From Trichococcus pasteurii (GTDB lineage Bacteria > Bacillota > Bacilli > Lactobacillales > Aerococcaceae): a stretch of 64,000 bases of DNA. Under the pieces are notes generated by a model. The model was not told the origin of the DNA and searched no databases. It saw nothing but the letters and a program-made list of their open reading frames with translations. The stretch covers positions 349,194-413,193 of the forward strand of contig NZ_FONM01000002.1 of assembly GCF_900112935.1 (NCBI RefSeq). The letters run 5' to 3'. A program made the position numbers and the translations under genes. This document shows, piece after piece, positions 36,328 through 47,100 of the stretch. Position 1 is the stretch's first letter. Every line of letters begins with the position of its first letter.

Positions 36328-37185
36328 TTAGATTAATTTTGTGTGTCCATCTTCTTGGATGATCAGTCTGGCTTTCAACAAATGGCCCAAAGCCCTTTTG
36401 AATTGTGCTTTGCTGATGCCAAAGTATTCTTTGATTGCTTCTGGATCACTCTTGTCCCAATAAGGCAAGCTGTGCGTTGGGCTCTGCTCCAACAATACCA
36501 AAATCATGGCTGCATCCTCACTGATCGCTTCGTGAGCACGCGGTTTCAAGGACAGATTCAGCATGCCGTGTTGACTGATGCCGATAACCCGACCGCTGAC
36601 GACTTCGCCCAAGCGCGGTTCAATCTCCCGCTCGGATGGGTGAATGAATCCGATGTAATGATCGTCCGTCAGGATGAACGTTCCTACCAATTTCAAACGG
36701 AAGACTGTTCCGGTTATGTCCTTGTTTTTCAATTCCTCTCCCGGGGTACGGGAAATGGAACGGAATACCGGCTCGTCGGCGATGATGCCCCACAGACGAT
36801 CTTTGCTGTCCTGCTCCAGGGCGATCAGAAGACGGTCTCCTTTTTTCGGCCATAGTGATTTGATATCAGGCAAATTATCCAAGGAAACCACAATTTCTTT
36901 GTCGTCAAGACCGATGTCCACAAACACGCCCAAATCTTTCCGGACGGCCACAACTGTTCCCCAACCGTATTTCCCAACTTGGCTCGCTGGTTCCTTTAAG
37001 GTCATGCGAAGTTGCTTGTTCATCCCTTCGTAGACGAAGCCTTTGACAGTGTCGCCCAATTGTAATGCCGTTTCCGACTCTTCTTTATCCAATCTGTAGG
37101 TGATGCCGTCTTTCTGAACGAAGACACTTTTTTCGTTTTCGTCCACGATCACACCTGTAATGATTGTACCTAGTACTTTACTCAT
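36328..37185 (-). CDS. cvfB: S1-domain RNA-binding protein CvfB
   Basis: CvfB/YitL family protein of 285 residues with three S1-like OB folds (about residues 1-60, 65-135, 145-215; clear in GWGTVVAVRKDLGVFVDIGL) and a C-terminal winged helix. In Staphylococcus it influences virulence-gene expression; here only RNA binding can be inferred. The ATG at 37183-37185 has GGAGG 6 nt upstream; the 49-residue extension has no family support. It heads the long cvfB-fur-xerD-deoB-punA-ribT-scpAB-rluB-resDE run. Confidence 0.92.
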   Translation of the reverse strand: MSKVLGTIITGVIVDENEKSVFVQKDGITYRLDKEESETALQLGDTVKGFVYEGMNKQLRMTLKEPASQVGKYGWGTVVAVRKDLGVFVDIGLDDKEIVVSLDNLPDIKSLWPKKGDRLLIALEQDSKDRLWGIIADEPVFRSISRTPGEELKNKDITGTVFRLKLVGTFILTDDHYIGFIHPSEREIEPRLGEVVSGRVIGISQHGMLNLSLKPRAHEAISEDAAMILVLLEQSPTHSLPYWDKSDPEAIKEYFGISKAQFKRALGHLLKARLIIQEDGHTKLI

Positions 37186-37226
37186 ATTTTTCCTCCAGAC
37201 GGTCTTTCCGTCGCTGTATTTCTTCC

Positions 37227-37255
37227 ATTTTATCATATCACAAAATGATTTCCAA
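37227..37255 (-). promoter_or_regulatory. cvfB promoter
   Basis: TTGGAA (37250-37255), 17-nt spacer, TAAAAT (37227-37232) on the minus strand, about 40 nt before the cvfB start. One arm of an inverted repeat overlaps the spacer. Confidence 0.55.
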
Positions 37256-37291
37256 AGCGTCGTTGTTATGAGCTTGTCATATTTGTGATAT
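37235..37291. repeat. Perfect 10-bp inverted repeat around the cvfB promoter
   Basis: ATATCACAAA at 37235-37244 and TTTGTGATAT at 37282-37291 (plus-strand reading) are perfect reverse complements separated by 37 nt. The first arm lies between the -10 and -35 of the cvfB promoter, the second upstream. Arms resemble TTGTGA/TCACAA half-sites of CRP/Fnr- and Rex-type regulators, but the spacing is far larger than for a single dimer site. Confidence 0.6.
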
Positions 37292-37350
37292 TTATGCATA
37301 TTATCCTGTCTGCTTGCCGAAACAGAGGGCAAGTCGTGCTTCCGGAAAGC

Positions 37351-37380
37351 AAATGGGCCCGAGACTCTCGTCCCAGACCC
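37351..37380 (-). terminator. pyk terminator
   Basis: GGGTCTGGGAC and GTCTCGGGCCC pair over 11 bp (several G-U) around GAGA. The downstream minus-strand bases are only moderately T-rich (ATTTGCTTT). Confidence 0.75.
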
Positions 37381-37406
37381 AATGATGCTCTCTAATTTAG
37401 TTAAGC

Positions 37407-39164
37407 TTAGATGGTAGTTGTTGCACCGCGGTAAATGATGCCGCGACGAGAATCGATTGTGATCAATTCGTTGTCTTGCACCAATGTAGTCGCATTTTCT
37501 GCTCCTACGATTACCGGAATGCCGCTTGCGATACCGACAACAGCAGCATGACTTGTCAAGCCGCCAGCTTCGACGATTACGGCTGCAGCTTTTTCAAATG
37601 CAGGCGTATAGTCTTTATCAGAGTTCTTCAATACTAAGATGCAGTCCTCTGTCACTTTAGCGATTGCTTCTTCTGCTGAAAGAGCCACTACAGCTTTACC
37701 GATGACAGATTTGTCGCCGATACCTTGGCCGGAAGTCAATTTGGTTCCGATCAATTGGATCTTCATCAAGTTTGTTGTTCCGCGTTCGCCAACTGGTACG
37801 CCGGCAGTGATGATGATCAAATCGCCTTCTTTAGCGAATTTTTCTTCCTTGGCAACTTTTGCAGCCAATTCCATCATTTCATCTGTTGAATCAGGTTTTT
37901 CGGTTACGAACGGATACACACCCCACGAAAGTGCCAATCCGCGTCTTTGACGTTCCGAGAAAGTGACTGCAACGATGTGTGATTTCGGACGGTATTTAGA
38001 GATCATGCGCGCTGTATGTCCAGATTCAGTAGCGGCAACGATTGTTTGGATGTTAAGGTTGCGGGCTGTATGTCCAACCGATTGACCGATTGCTTCAGCC
38101 ATATCTGTGTTGCTGTATGCTTTCAAAGCAAATGCATCTTGTCCAACGATTGCTTCTTCCGTACGGATAGCGATTGTAGCCATCGTTGTAACGGCTTCAA
38201 CCGGGTAATCCCCAGCAGCTGTTTCGCCGGATAGCATAACTGCATCGGTTCCGTCAAAGATTGCGTTGGCAACGTCTCCTGCTTCAGCACGTGTAGGACG
38301 TGGGTTGCGTTGCATGGAATCCAGCATTTGTGTTGCTGTGATGACTGGTTTGCCCAATGCGTTACATTTTTTGATCAACATTTTTTGTGCGATAGGAACT
38401 TCCTCAGTAGGGATTTCCACGCCTAAGTCACCACGGGCAACCATCAAACCTTGAGAAACTTTCAAGATTTCATCGATGTTATCAAGACCTTCTTGATTTT
38501 CGATTTTAGGGATGATTTGGATGTGGGTTGCATTATGTTTTTCCAAAATTTCAGTGATTGCCAATACATCACTTGCGCGACGCACGAAGCTCGCTGCGAT
38601 GAAATCGACGTCATTTTCGATACCGAAGATGATATCGTCAGTATCTTTTTGTGTAATCCCTGGGAAGTTGGTTTTGATCCCTGGCAGATTGACACCTTTT
38701 TTGTTTTTCAAGATTCCTGAGTTTTTGACTAAGGTAACAATTTCGTTGTTCTCTCTGTCGATTTCAGTCACTTCAAGGTCGATCAAGCCGTCATCCAATA
38801 GGATATGGTTTCCGACAACGACATCGTTGATCAATTCTGGGTAAGTGATTGAGAATTTATCTTTCGTACCCTCAACTTCTGTCATTGAGATTCTTACTGT
38901 TTCGCCGGCGATCAATGACACGATGCCGTCTTTCATGTTGTTTGTACGGATTTCAGGACCTTTTGTATCCAAAAGGATAGCGCACATTTTGCCTGTAATT
39001 TTTGATGCTTCGCGAATGTTGACGATACGAGCGCCATGTTCTTCAAAGTCTCCGTGCGAGAAATTCAAGCGGGCAACGTTCATACCGGCATTGATCAATT
39101 TTACAAGTGTTTCTACAGATTCACTAGCAGGCCCAATCGTACATACAATTTTTGTCTTTTTCAT
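37407..39164 (-). CDS. pyk: Pyruvate kinase with C-terminal PEP-utilising domain
   Basis: Last step of glycolysis, phosphoenolpyruvate plus ADP to pyruvate plus ATP. TIM-barrel motifs [23 protein letters not shown] and [12 protein letters not shown] are followed by TATQMLDSM. The extra C-terminal phosphohistidine-type domain (about residues 475-585, [11 protein letters not shown]) is typical of Bacillus-type enzymes, total 585 residues. The ATG at 39162-39164 has GAGGTG about 10 nt upstream. It follows pfkA by 51 nt in a glycolytic operon. Confidence 0.97.
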   Translation of the reverse strand: MKKTKIVCTIGPASESVETLVKLINAGMNVARLNFSHGDFEEHGARIVNIREASKITGKMCAILLDTKGPEIRTNNMKDGIVSLIAGETVRISMTEVEGTKDKFSITYPELINDVVVGNHILLDDGLIDLEVTEIDRENNEIVTLVKNSGILKNKKGVNLPGIKTNFPGITQKDTDDIIFGIENDVDFIAASFVRRASDVLAITEILEKHNATHIQIIPKIENQEGLDNIDEILKVSQGLMVARGDLGVEIPTEEVPIAQKMLIKKCNALGKPVITATQMLDSMQRNPRPTRAEAGDVANAIFDGTDAVMLSGETAAGDYPVEAVTTMATIAIRTEEAIVGQDAFALKAYSNTDMAEAIGQSVGHTARNLNIQTIVAATESGHTARMISKYRPKSHIVAVTFSERQRRGLALSWGVYPFVTEKPDSTDEMMELAAKVAKEEKFAKEGDLIIITAGVPVGERGTTNLMKIQLIGTKLTSGQGIGDKSVIGKAVVALSAEEAIAKVTEDCILVLKNSDKDYTPAFEKAAAVIVEAGGLTSHAAVVGIASGIPVIVGAENATTLVQDNELITIDSRRGIIYRGATTTI

Positions 39165-39215
39165 AGAAAATAAGCACCTCATTTTATATTTTGTAAAACG
39201 TAAGTCAACTTTTCG

Positions 39216-40184
<969 letters not shown>

Positions 40185-40264
40185 TCACCTCATCAATAAA
40201 GTTAAAAACTCTCAATTTTCAAAAAAATTCATGCATTAAATATTTTTTGAATTTGTCCTTCACT

Positions 40265-40293
40265 ATCTTATCATCTTTTTATGAAAATGTCTT
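40265..40293 (-). promoter_or_regulatory. pfkA promoter
   Basis: AAGACA (40288-40293), 17-nt spacer, TAAGAT (40265-40270) on the minus strand. The gap from pfkA to dnaE (40179-40500, 322 nt) holds this promoter, an inverted repeat and the dnaE terminator, but no gene. I looked for a catabolite (cre) site and did not find a good one. Confidence 0.55.
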
Positions 40294-40348
40294 TTAATTT
40301 CACGTTTTTTTGATTGTTAAAAAAGAAACAATGAAAAATAATGGCTTC

Positions 40349-40377
40349 TTGTCCCGAATATCGCCACATTCGGACAA
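40349..40377. repeat. Inverted repeat upstream of the pfkA promoter
   Basis: TTGTCCCGAAT and ATTCGGACAA pair over 10 bp with one bulged base around an 8-nt loop. It lies about 55 bp upstream of the pfkA -35 box and has no T tract, so it is not an obvious terminator. Confidence 0.55.
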
Positions 40378-40430
40378 AATGTTATTACTACCGCCCGAAT
40401 TCTACAAATCCGTAGTAGGCAGGCTCAACC

Positions 40431-40450
40431 AAAAAGACTGAACAAGTCTG
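40431..40450 (-). terminator. Probable dnaE terminator
   Basis: AGACT and AGTCT pair (extended by one base) around TGTTC and are followed by TTTTT on the minus strand, about 50 nt after the dnaE stop. The stem is short. Confidence 0.6.
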
Positions 40451-40500
40451 GACAGCATTCGCTTTTATGAAAACAGTATCCGGATATCAACTTTTCGCTT

Positions 40501-43500
40501 TCATTTGACCGCAACATTTCCATTTCCAAAAATGGACTTCAGTGATTCAAGCAGTTCAGCAGAAATAGTGACCCAGTTTTCCGCTGTCAAGCGCATCGTT
40601 TGTTTTGTGGCTTCGTTGTAAAGAATAACAGGATGTTCTCCCCGCTGATGGTTCAGCACCCGATACATTTTATTGAACAGCTCTGGCGTGTTGTTTTCCG
40701 CCGTCAAGCGGATGAATACATTCTCCTTTTTTTGACCCATCATATCCTGATAGGCTTCGGCATCCCAGATATGCGTAACCAAAAAGCTCGTTTTGTCAGC
40801 TTGTTTCGACCGCTCCAGCTTGCCTTCGACGACAAGCAGCTGGTTTGCCTTCAGCAGTTTCATGAACCGGATATAGTACTCGGGAAAAATCGTGACGCTG
40901 ATTTCGCCTGTACTGTCGGTCAGGTTAGCGAAAGCCATGGGGTCGCCCTTCTTCGTCTGGATTCTTCTGATGTCTTTGATCAATCCCATCGTGCGCATTT
41001 TTTTGTCGTATGCCAGCTCAGTTACGTACGCAACAGCACCGTTGTTGTATAATTTGCCGAACTGGTCGATTGGATGGCCTTTCAGAGAATGACCCAATGT
41101 GGCTTCTTCCATATCCAACAATTCCAACAGAGGCATTTCTCCCACTTCAACATATTTCGGCTCCAGTATCGAAAACAGATCGATGTTATTTCCGCTGTAA
41201 TCGATGCTGTTCAGCATACCCGGCAACGACTGCAGCAGCGTAGCGCGCGAATGTCCAAAACTGTCGAACGCCCCACTGTAGATGAGCGGTGTGATGTTTT
41301 CCTCCTTCAGCCATTTCGGATGGATCCTTCTCAAGAATTGAACGAAATCCTGATAGCGGCCATGACCTTGGCGTTCTCTGATGATTTCCTGGATAAAATC
41401 GCGTCTGAGGCCTTTGATCCCGCCCAAGCCGAACTGGATCGTCTGCTGCTGCAACGCAAATTTCCAATTGCTTGTATTGATGTCCGGATAGGAAATGGTG
41501 ATGTTGCGCCTCTTCAGTTCGATGAAATATTCCTTCATCTTATCCGAGTGTTGGTTGACGGAATTCAGCAAAGCAGCGAAAAACGCTTCCGGGTAATGCG
41601 CCTTCATGTAGGCAAGTTGGTAGGCTATGAAAGAATAAGCGACCGAGTGCGAACGGTTGAAACCGTAATTGGCGAACCGCTCGATGTAATCATACACTTG
41701 CTCGGCCGTCTGCTCGGAATAGCCTTGCCGCAGCGACCCTTCAATAAAGTGTTTTCTTTCTTCATCGATAGCCGACTTTTGTTTTTTGCCTATCGCTCTT
41801 CTGAGGATGTCCGCTTCCCCCAGGCTGAAGCCAGCCATCCGGGAAGCCACCTGCATGACCTGTTCCTGATAAACCATCACCCCGTAGGTCACCTCAAGGA
41901 TCGATTTCAGATCTGGATGGAGATAATCGATTGCGGCCAATCCTTTTTTCCGCGAAACGAAGAGGTCGATTTGTTCCATCGGACCCGGTCGATAAAGCGC
42001 ATTGACGGCGGCGACATCTTCGATCGATTCCGGCCCGAGTTTTCGCAACACATTCTTTATGCCGGGGGATTCGAACTGGAATACCCCATTCGTATCCGCT
42101 CTTCGGAATATATCGAGCGTCCGATCATCATCCATCGGTATTTCCCAAATGTTGATGTTTTTTTTGTGCGCATCGCTGGCCAATTGCACCGCATCATTCA
42201 GTATCGTCAGATTTTTCAGACCCAGGAAATCCATTTTGAGCAAGCCGATTTCTTCGATGTTACCCATTGTGTACTGCGTCAAATACAGCTCACTGTTTTT
42301 CTTCTGCAAAGGCACAATATCCCGCAATGGATTGTCGCTGATGACGACCCCTGCCGCGTGAGTGGAAACATGCCGCGGGACACCTTCGATCTTTTCTGCG
42401 GTCTCATAGAGAAGACGATTCACGCCAGTCGCGCTGATCAGGTTCTGCAACTCTTTTGATTTCTGCCTTGCCTCCGCCAGACTGATGCCCAATTGATTAG
42501 GGATCGCATTCGACCATATTTGAGCCTCCGCAACAGACAGTCCGAATACTCGTGCAGTATCACGCAAAGACATTTTAGCGGCAAGCGTGCCAAATGTGGC
42601 TATTTGGGCTACGTGGTCCGAACCGTATTTATCCCGGACATAATGCAGGATATCGTCCCTCCGGTTATCCGGAAAATCCAAATCGATATCCGGCATGTTG
42701 TAGCGTTCCTTGTTCAAAAAACGCTCAAACAACAGATTGTATTTGATGGGATCGACATGGGTGATGCGCAGGACATACGATACGAGCGAACCGGCGGCAG
42801 ATCCCCGGCCGGCTCCCGGCATGATCTTCGCTTTTCGGGCATATGCCATCACGTCCCAAACGATAAGGAAGTAATCATCGAAGCCCATTTCATGGATGAC
42901 TTCCAATTCATACGCCAAGCGTTTTTCATATTCCGCGTTAGGGGAATCCATCCTCTGACGCAACCCTTCCTCGCAGAGCCTCCTGAGGTATGCTTGCGGC
43001 GTCGTCCCGGCAGGCAGCGGATAGCGCGGCAACAGCGACTGATGCAGCGGCAAGTCGATTTCGATTTCATCCGCAATTTTCTGGGTCGTTTCAGCCTCTT
43101 CCACCAAAGCAGCCTCCCGGAATTTCCTTTCGATTTCTCCGCAGGTCGGCAAGTAATACATGCCATCCAGCGCTTCCGATTGCAGATCCACTTTTCCGTT
43201 CGCTTCGATCGCCTTCAGGACCCGGCAGCTGAAATTGTCGCTCGGCTCCAGATATCTGACGTCATGCATCGCTGTAGTCGGGATGTTTGTCTCCCTCGAT
43301 AAAAGTTTCAGCTGCGGAATGATCGGTTTCATTTTCTCGTGGAGCTGAACGCCTAAATAAAAATTGCCGTGGGTGAAGATTTTTTCCCAGGCCAAACTGG
43401 CTGCCTTGGCATTCCCCTGATCGTTTCCGTTCAAAAAGCTCTCGATTTCGCCTTTTTCTCCCGGCGTAATCGCGATGATGCGGCTTGAATCTTCCTCCAA

Positions 43501-43839
43501 AAGGGAAAGCAATTCCTTATCCGAAGCGTCCTGATTCCTGACCGTCGACAAAGCCATCAACTTTTTGTAGCCCTCAAAATCCTTTGCCAACAAAACCAAC
43601 GGAAAGGTGCGATCTTTTCTGATTATTCCGGGCAAATCCAGTTGGATGCCCAGAATGGGTTGGATAGCATACTTTTTGCAAAGCTTGAAGAAGTCGACTT
43701 GGCCATAAAGAACATTTTGGTCCGTCAGTGCGATGGCCTGATAGCCTTTTGTCTTGGCGCTGCGCACCAAATCCTCTATTCGGGTAGTCGTCTGCAAAAG
43801 AGAATAGGCACTGATGACCTGCAAATGTACAAAAGACAT
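40501..43839 (-). CDS. dnaE: DNA polymerase III alpha subunit DnaE
   Basis: C-family replicative polymerase of 1112 residues; in Firmicutes it extends lagging-strand primers beside PolC. The catalytic aspartates lie in PDIDLDFPD, with AGRGSAAGSLVSYVL, GVMVYQEQVMQ and FNRSHSVAYS also clear. OB-fold and C-terminal regions follow. The N-terminal PHP domain starts FVHLQVISAYSLL, so the usual metal-binding His-x-His is lost, and the PHP proofreading or phosphatase activity is probably absent. AAGGAGG lies 7 nt before the ATG. It is divergent from the DUF2929 gene. Confidence 0.96.
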   Translation of the reverse strand: MSFVHLQVISAYSLLQTTTRIEDLVRSAKTKGYQAIALTDQNVLYGQVDFFKLCKKYAIQPILGIQLDLPGIIRKDRTFPLVLLAKDFEGYKKLMALSTVRNQDASDKELLSLLEEDSSRIIAITPGEKGEIESFLNGNDQGNAKAASLAWEKIFTHGNFYLGVQLHEKMKPIIPQLKLLSRETNIPTTAMHDVRYLEPSDNFSCRVLKAIEANGKVDLQSEALDGMYYLPTCGEIERKFREAALVEEAETTQKIADEIEIDLPLHQSLLPRYPLPAGTTPQAYLRRLCEEGLRQRMDSPNAEYEKRLAYELEVIHEMGFDDYFLIVWDVMAYARKAKIMPGAGRGSAAGSLVSYVLRITHVDPIKYNLLFERFLNKERYNMPDIDLDFPDNRRDDILHYVRDKYGSDHVAQIATFGTLAAKMSLRDTARVFGLSVAEAQIWSNAIPNQLGISLAEARQKSKELQNLISATGVNRLLYETAEKIEGVPRHVSTHAAGVVISDNPLRDIVPLQKKNSELYLTQYTMGNIEEIGLLKMDFLGLKNLTILNDAVQLASDAHKKNINIWEIPMDDDRTLDIFRRADTNGVFQFESPGIKNVLRKLGPESIEDVAAVNALYRPGPMEQIDLFVSRKKGLAAIDYLHPDLKSILEVTYGVMVYQEQVMQVASRMAGFSLGEADILRRAIGKKQKSAIDEERKHFIEGSLRQGYSEQTAEQVYDYIERFANYGFNRSHSVAYSFIAYQLAYMKAHYPEAFFAALLNSVNQHSDKMKEYFIELKRRNITISYPDINTSNWKFALQQQTIQFGLGGIKGLRRDFIQEIIRERQGHGRYQDFVQFLRRIHPKWLKEENITPLIYSGAFDSFGHSRATLLQSLPGMLNSIDYSGNNIDLFSILEPKYVEVGEMPLLELLDMEEATLGHSLKGHPIDQFGKLYNNGAVAYVTELAYDKKMRTMGLIKDIRRIQTKKGDPMAFANLTDSTGEISVTIFPEYYIRFMKLLKANQLLVVEGKLERSKQADKTSFLVTHIWDAEAYQDMMGQKKENVFIRLTAENNTPELFNKMYRVLNHQRGEHPVILYNEATKQTMRLTAENWVTISAELLESLKSIFGNGNVAVK

Positions 43840-43871
43840 GTCTGGACCTCCTTTTTCTAATCAATACTACT

Positions 43872-43877
43872 ATTATA
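43872..43877 (-). promoter_or_regulatory. dnaE promoter -10
   Basis: Perfect TATAAT on the minus strand about 33 nt before the dnaE start; the -35 region (TTCTTG at 17 nt) is poor. Confidence 0.45.
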
Positions 43878-43927
43878 GCGCACCCGCCCTAATCCAAGAA
43901 GCGAAAAAGTTGTTGGGCAAGTAATGC

Positions 43928-43955
43928 TTGTCATCTCCAAAAAAAGTGATAAAAT
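43928..43955 (+). promoter_or_regulatory. Promoter of the DUF2929 gene
   Basis: TTGTCA (43928-43933), 16-nt spacer, TAAAAT (43950-43955) on the plus strand, 26 nt before the start codon. Confidence 0.6.
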
Positions 43956-43981
43956 GAATTTCGAGAAGAGGTGTAAACGAC

Positions 43982-44161
43982 ATGAAATATATTGCAATCA
44001 TTTTTTGGGGATTTATCTTAGGGCAAGTATCTGTTTATCTGGGCAGCGCCTTATCCGGCGGCAGTTATGACTTTATGATCGCAACCATGACGGGTATCTT
44101 TACCGCGCTGATCGTAGTTCTTGTTTCTGCGTTGATGCCGAAGACAGCCTCGCATAAATAA
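43982..44161 (+). CDS. Small membrane protein, DUF2929/YjzD type
   Basis: A 59-residue protein with a single long or two short hydrophobic helices (residues about 3-22 and 34-52) separated by SALSGGSYDF, which matches the DUF2929 pattern (small membrane proteins such as YjzD). AGAGGTG lies 8 nt before the ATG and a promoter and terminator bracket it, so it is a real gene. The function is unknown. Genes of this family are often found next to dnaE in Lactobacillales. Confidence 0.82.
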   Translation: MKYIAIIFWGFILGQVSVYLGSALSGGSYDFMIATMTGIFTALIVVLVSALMPKTASHK

Positions 44162-44195
44162 CCGATAGTTCGTACTAGAGACGGCAGAGAAATCG

Positions 44196-44233
44196 AAAAA
44201 ACCTTCAGGGATCAAATTCCTGAAGGTTTTTTT
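44196..44233 (+). terminator. Bidirectional terminator between the DUF2929 gene and queA
   Basis: AACCTTCAGG and CCTGAAGGTT form a 10-bp stem with a 9-nt loop, T run after it on the plus strand and A run before it, so it can end both convergent transcripts. Confidence 0.92.
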
Positions 44234-44260
44234 GGCTGAACGAACCCGTTCCGCTTTTCT

Positions 44261-45289
44261 CTATTTGATGAACATGGCATCGCCGAAGCTGAAGAATCGG
44301 TATTTTTCTTTGACTGCGTGCTCGTAAGCGGACAGGACGTTTTCTCTGCCGGCAAAAGCGCTGACCAGCATGACCAAGGTGGATTTCGGCAAATGAAAAT
44401 TGGTGATGATGCCTTGCACAACCTTGAAGGAGTAGCCGGGCGAAATGAAAATTTTGGTCCATCCGCTGTCCGCCTTGATTTTCCCATCAAATTTCGTGCC
44501 GATCGTTTCCAGTGTCCGCACGGAAGTCGTGCCCACCGCCACTATTTTGCCTCCGTTGGAACGGACCTGATTCAGCGTTTGCGCTGCCTCGTTCGTCAGC
44601 TGGTAGAATTCCGAATGCATTTCGTGGCTGGCGATATCATCGACCGATACCGGACGGAAAGTCCCCAAGCCCACATGCAACGTCAGATAGACAATCTTGA
44701 CACCTTTATTGGACACTTCCTTGAGCAAGTCGGCCGTGAAATGAAGCCCGGCTGTCGGGGCCGCTGCCGATCCGACTTCTTTGGCGTAAACGGTCTGATA
44801 ACGTTCCTGATCGTCCAGCGTTTCCTTAATGTATGGCGGCAACGGCATTTCGCCCAGCGATTCCAGTATCTCCAAAAATACGCCATCATATTTGAAATTC
44901 AAAATGCGGCCGCCGTGCTCCAACGATTGCGTCACTTCGGCTGTCAAGCGCCCGTCCCCGAAAGAGATGACTGTCCCGACTTTGACCCGTTTTCCCGGCT
45001 TGACGAGCGTCTCCCACTCATCCCCTTGGATATTGTTCAAAAGCAGAACTTCGATATGCCCGCCGGTATCCGGTTTGACGCCGTGCAGTCGCGCAGGCAG
45101 CACCCGCGTATTGTTCAGCACCAGTGCGTCGCCCTCCTGAAGCTCCTCCACCATGTCGGTGAAATGTTTGTCCGTGATTTCTCCAGTCTTGGAGTCCAGG
45201 GCAAGAAGCCGGGATGATGACCGATCCAGCAGCGGTGTCTGCGCAATCAGCTCTTCCGGCAAATAAAAATCAAAATCACTTGTCCTCAT
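44261..45289 (-). CDS. queA: S-adenosylmethionine:tRNA ribosyltransferase-isomerase
   Basis: Transfers the ribosyl part of SAM to preQ1 at the tRNA wobble position to form epoxyqueuosine. Family features: start [57 protein letters not shown] and the C-terminal [17 protein letters not shown]. 342 residues is normal. It follows ruvB by 16 nt in the common ruvA-ruvB-queA cluster. Confidence 0.97.
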   Translation of the reverse strand: MRTSDFDFYLPEELIAQTPLLDRSSSRLLALDSKTGEITDKHFTDMVEELQEGDALVLNNTRVLPARLHGVKPDTGGHIEVLLLNNIQGDEWETLVKPGKRVKVGTVISFGDGRLTAEVTQSLEHGGRILNFKYDGVFLEILESLGEMPLPPYIKETLDDQERYQTVYAKEVGSAAAPTAGLHFTADLLKEVSNKGVKIVYLTLHVGLGTFRPVSVDDIASHEMHSEFYQLTNEAAQTLNQVRSNGGKIVAVGTTSVRTLETIGTKFDGKIKADSGWTKIFISPGYSFKVVQGIITNFHLPKSTLVMLVSAFAGRENVLSAYEHAVKEKYRFFSFGDAMFIK

Positions 45290-45305
45290 TGATAAAATAC
45301 CTCAC

Positions 45306-46319
45306 TTAATTTTCTGTATCATACGTAATTCCCAAATGGTCATATGCCATTGGGGTTGCTATCCTGCCGCGCGGAGTGCGCTGCAGAAAGCCCAATTGGA
45401 GCAGATAGGGTTCGTACATGTCCTCTATCGTTTCCATTTCTTCGCCGATGTTGGCGGCGATCGTCGAAAGACCGACGGGGCCGCCGTTATAGAATCGGAT
45501 CATCGTCGTCAAGATTTGCCTATCCAAGTCATCCAGCCCTTTATTGTCCACACTCAAAATGGATAAGGCTTTGTCGGCGATTTCCTTCGTGATCAGGCCA
45601 TCGCGATAAACTTGGGCGAAATCGCGCACGCGCCGGAGCAGCCTGTTGGCTACACGTGGGGTGCCTCTGGATCTCAAGGCGATTTCGACAGCGCCTGACT
45701 CGTCGATTTTCGTGGACAAAACATCCGCAGAGCGGTGGACGATCTGCCGGAGATCCTCAAGGCTGTAATATTCCATCCGTGAAACGATCCCGAACCTGTC
45801 GCGCAGGGGAGCCGACAGACTGCCGGCTTTTGTTGTGGCACCTACCAAAGTGAACGGCGGCAGCGTAAAGTGGACCGGATGGGCTGTCGGTCCTTGCCCG
45901 ATGATGATGTCCACATAATAATCCTCCATGGCAGAGTACAGAACTTCTTCCACGATCCGCGGCAAGCGATGGATCTCATCGATAAAAAGGACATCCCCCG
46001 CTTCCAGTTCATTGAGCAATACCATCAGATCGCCCGGCCGCTCGATTGCGGGTCCGCTCGTGCTGTGGATCCGGACATCCAATTCATTGGCGATGACCAT
46101 CGCCAATGTCGTTTTCCCTAATCCCGGAGGCCCGTACAACAGCACGTGATCCAAGGCTTCACTGCGCGCTTTTGCGGCCTGGATATACACTTTCAATTCA
46201 TTTTTGACTTTGTCTTGGCCGATATACTGCGCCATCAATTGCGGCCGCAATGTTTTTTCGATCAAATCTTCTGTCAGGTCTTCCGTATTTCCGGAAACGA
46301 TTCTGTTTTCAGCTGTCAT
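45306..46319 (-). CDS. ruvB: Holliday junction branch migration ATPase RuvB
   Basis: AAA+ hexameric motor acting with RuvA. Walker [12 protein letters not shown], Walker [29 protein letters not shown] (sensor/arginine finger region) and the C-terminal winged helix ([23 protein letters not shown]) are present. 337 residues. It starts 5 nt after ruvA ends. Confidence 0.97.
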   Translation of the reverse strand: MTAENRIVSGNTEDLTEDLIEKTLRPQLMAQYIGQDKVKNELKVYIQAAKARSEALDHVLLYGPPGLGKTTLAMVIANELDVRIHSTSGPAIERPGDLMVLLNELEAGDVLFIDEIHRLPRIVEEVLYSAMEDYYVDIIIGQGPTAHPVHFTLPPFTLVGATTKAGSLSAPLRDRFGIVSRMEYYSLEDLRQIVHRSADVLSTKIDESGAVEIALRSRGTPRVANRLLRRVRDFAQVYRDGLITKEIADKALSILSVDNKGLDDLDRQILTTMIRFYNGGPVGLSTIAANIGEEMETIEDMYEPYLLQLGFLQRTPRGRIATPMAYDHLGITYDTEN

Positions 46320-46324
46320 CTATA

Positions 46325-46936
46325 TCACCCTTTTAAAAGTAGCTTGAACGCCGTACGAAGCACTTCTTCGGCGCTGGAATAGTTTTCTTTTTCCAATAGC
46401 GGCAGTATTTTCTTCACTTCACGGTCCGAATATCCCAAACCGGCCAAAGCCTCGAGTGCTTCCGTCAACACAGCGGGTTGTGCGCCAGCGGGTTCATGGA
46501 CCGGATGCTCTTCCATCCAATACGTATCGGGCAGCAGTTCCCCGAGTTTGCCTTTCAAGTCCAAAATGATCTGCGAGGCTGTCTTTTTGCCTACACCAGG
46601 GAATTTCACCAAATACCCCACATTATCCGTTTCGACCGCTTGGATAAGACCCAGGTGATCATCACTTGCCAATATGGACAAGCCGCTCTTCGGTCCGATT
46701 CCGGAGACGCTGATCAGTTTCAAGTACAACTGTTTTTCCGTGTAGTCCTTGAAACCGAAGAGCGTGATCGCATCTTCGCGGACTGCCTGATAAATGTAAA
46801 ACGTTACATCCTGGTTCAGGCTTCCGGAAAAACGGAAAGGATTCGCGACCTGCAATTGGTAGCCGATGCCACCGTTCTCCAGAACCACATAGAGCGGTCC
46901 CACATAAACTAATTTACCTTTTATGTATTCGTACAT
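46325..46936 (-). CDS. ruvA: Holliday junction DNA-binding protein RuvA
   Basis: Tetrameric junction-binding partner of RuvB. N-terminal OB fold (YEYIKGKLVYVG), two helix-hairpin-helix motifs (VSGIGPKSGLSIL and FPGVGKKTASQIILDL) and a C-terminal RuvB-contacting domain. The second of two tandem ATGs (46934-46936) has AGGAG 7 nt upstream, giving 203 residues. The product forms the ruvA-ruvB-queA operon. Confidence 0.96.
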   Translation of the reverse strand: MYEYIKGKLVYVGPLYVVLENGGIGYQLQVANPFRFSGSLNQDVTFYIYQAVREDAITLFGFKDYTEKQLYLKLISVSGIGPKSGLSILASDDHLGLIQAVETDNVGYLVKFPGVGKKTASQIILDLKGKLGELLPDTYWMEEHPVHEPAGAQPAVLTEALEALAGLGYSDREVKKILPLLEKENYSSAEEVLRTAFKLLLKG

Positions 46937-47057
46937 CATCTGACTCCTACTCTTCATTTCCTGATTATCATTCGGTCCCTATCATAACATAAAACAGAAC
47001 GGAAATGACAGCCGCTCAGCCATATATGTGGGAACAATCGTTTGGTTCTGCATAAGC

Positions 47058-47086
47058 AAAAAATCCCAGGGCTGATAGCCATGGGA
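47058..47086 (-). terminator. msrB terminator
   Basis: TCCCA/TGGGA with GGCT/AGCC inside (one mismatch) forms a 10-position stem followed by TTTTTT on the minus strand, soon after the msrB stop. Confidence 0.85.
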
Positions 47087-47100
47087 CTTATCTCTGCTGT

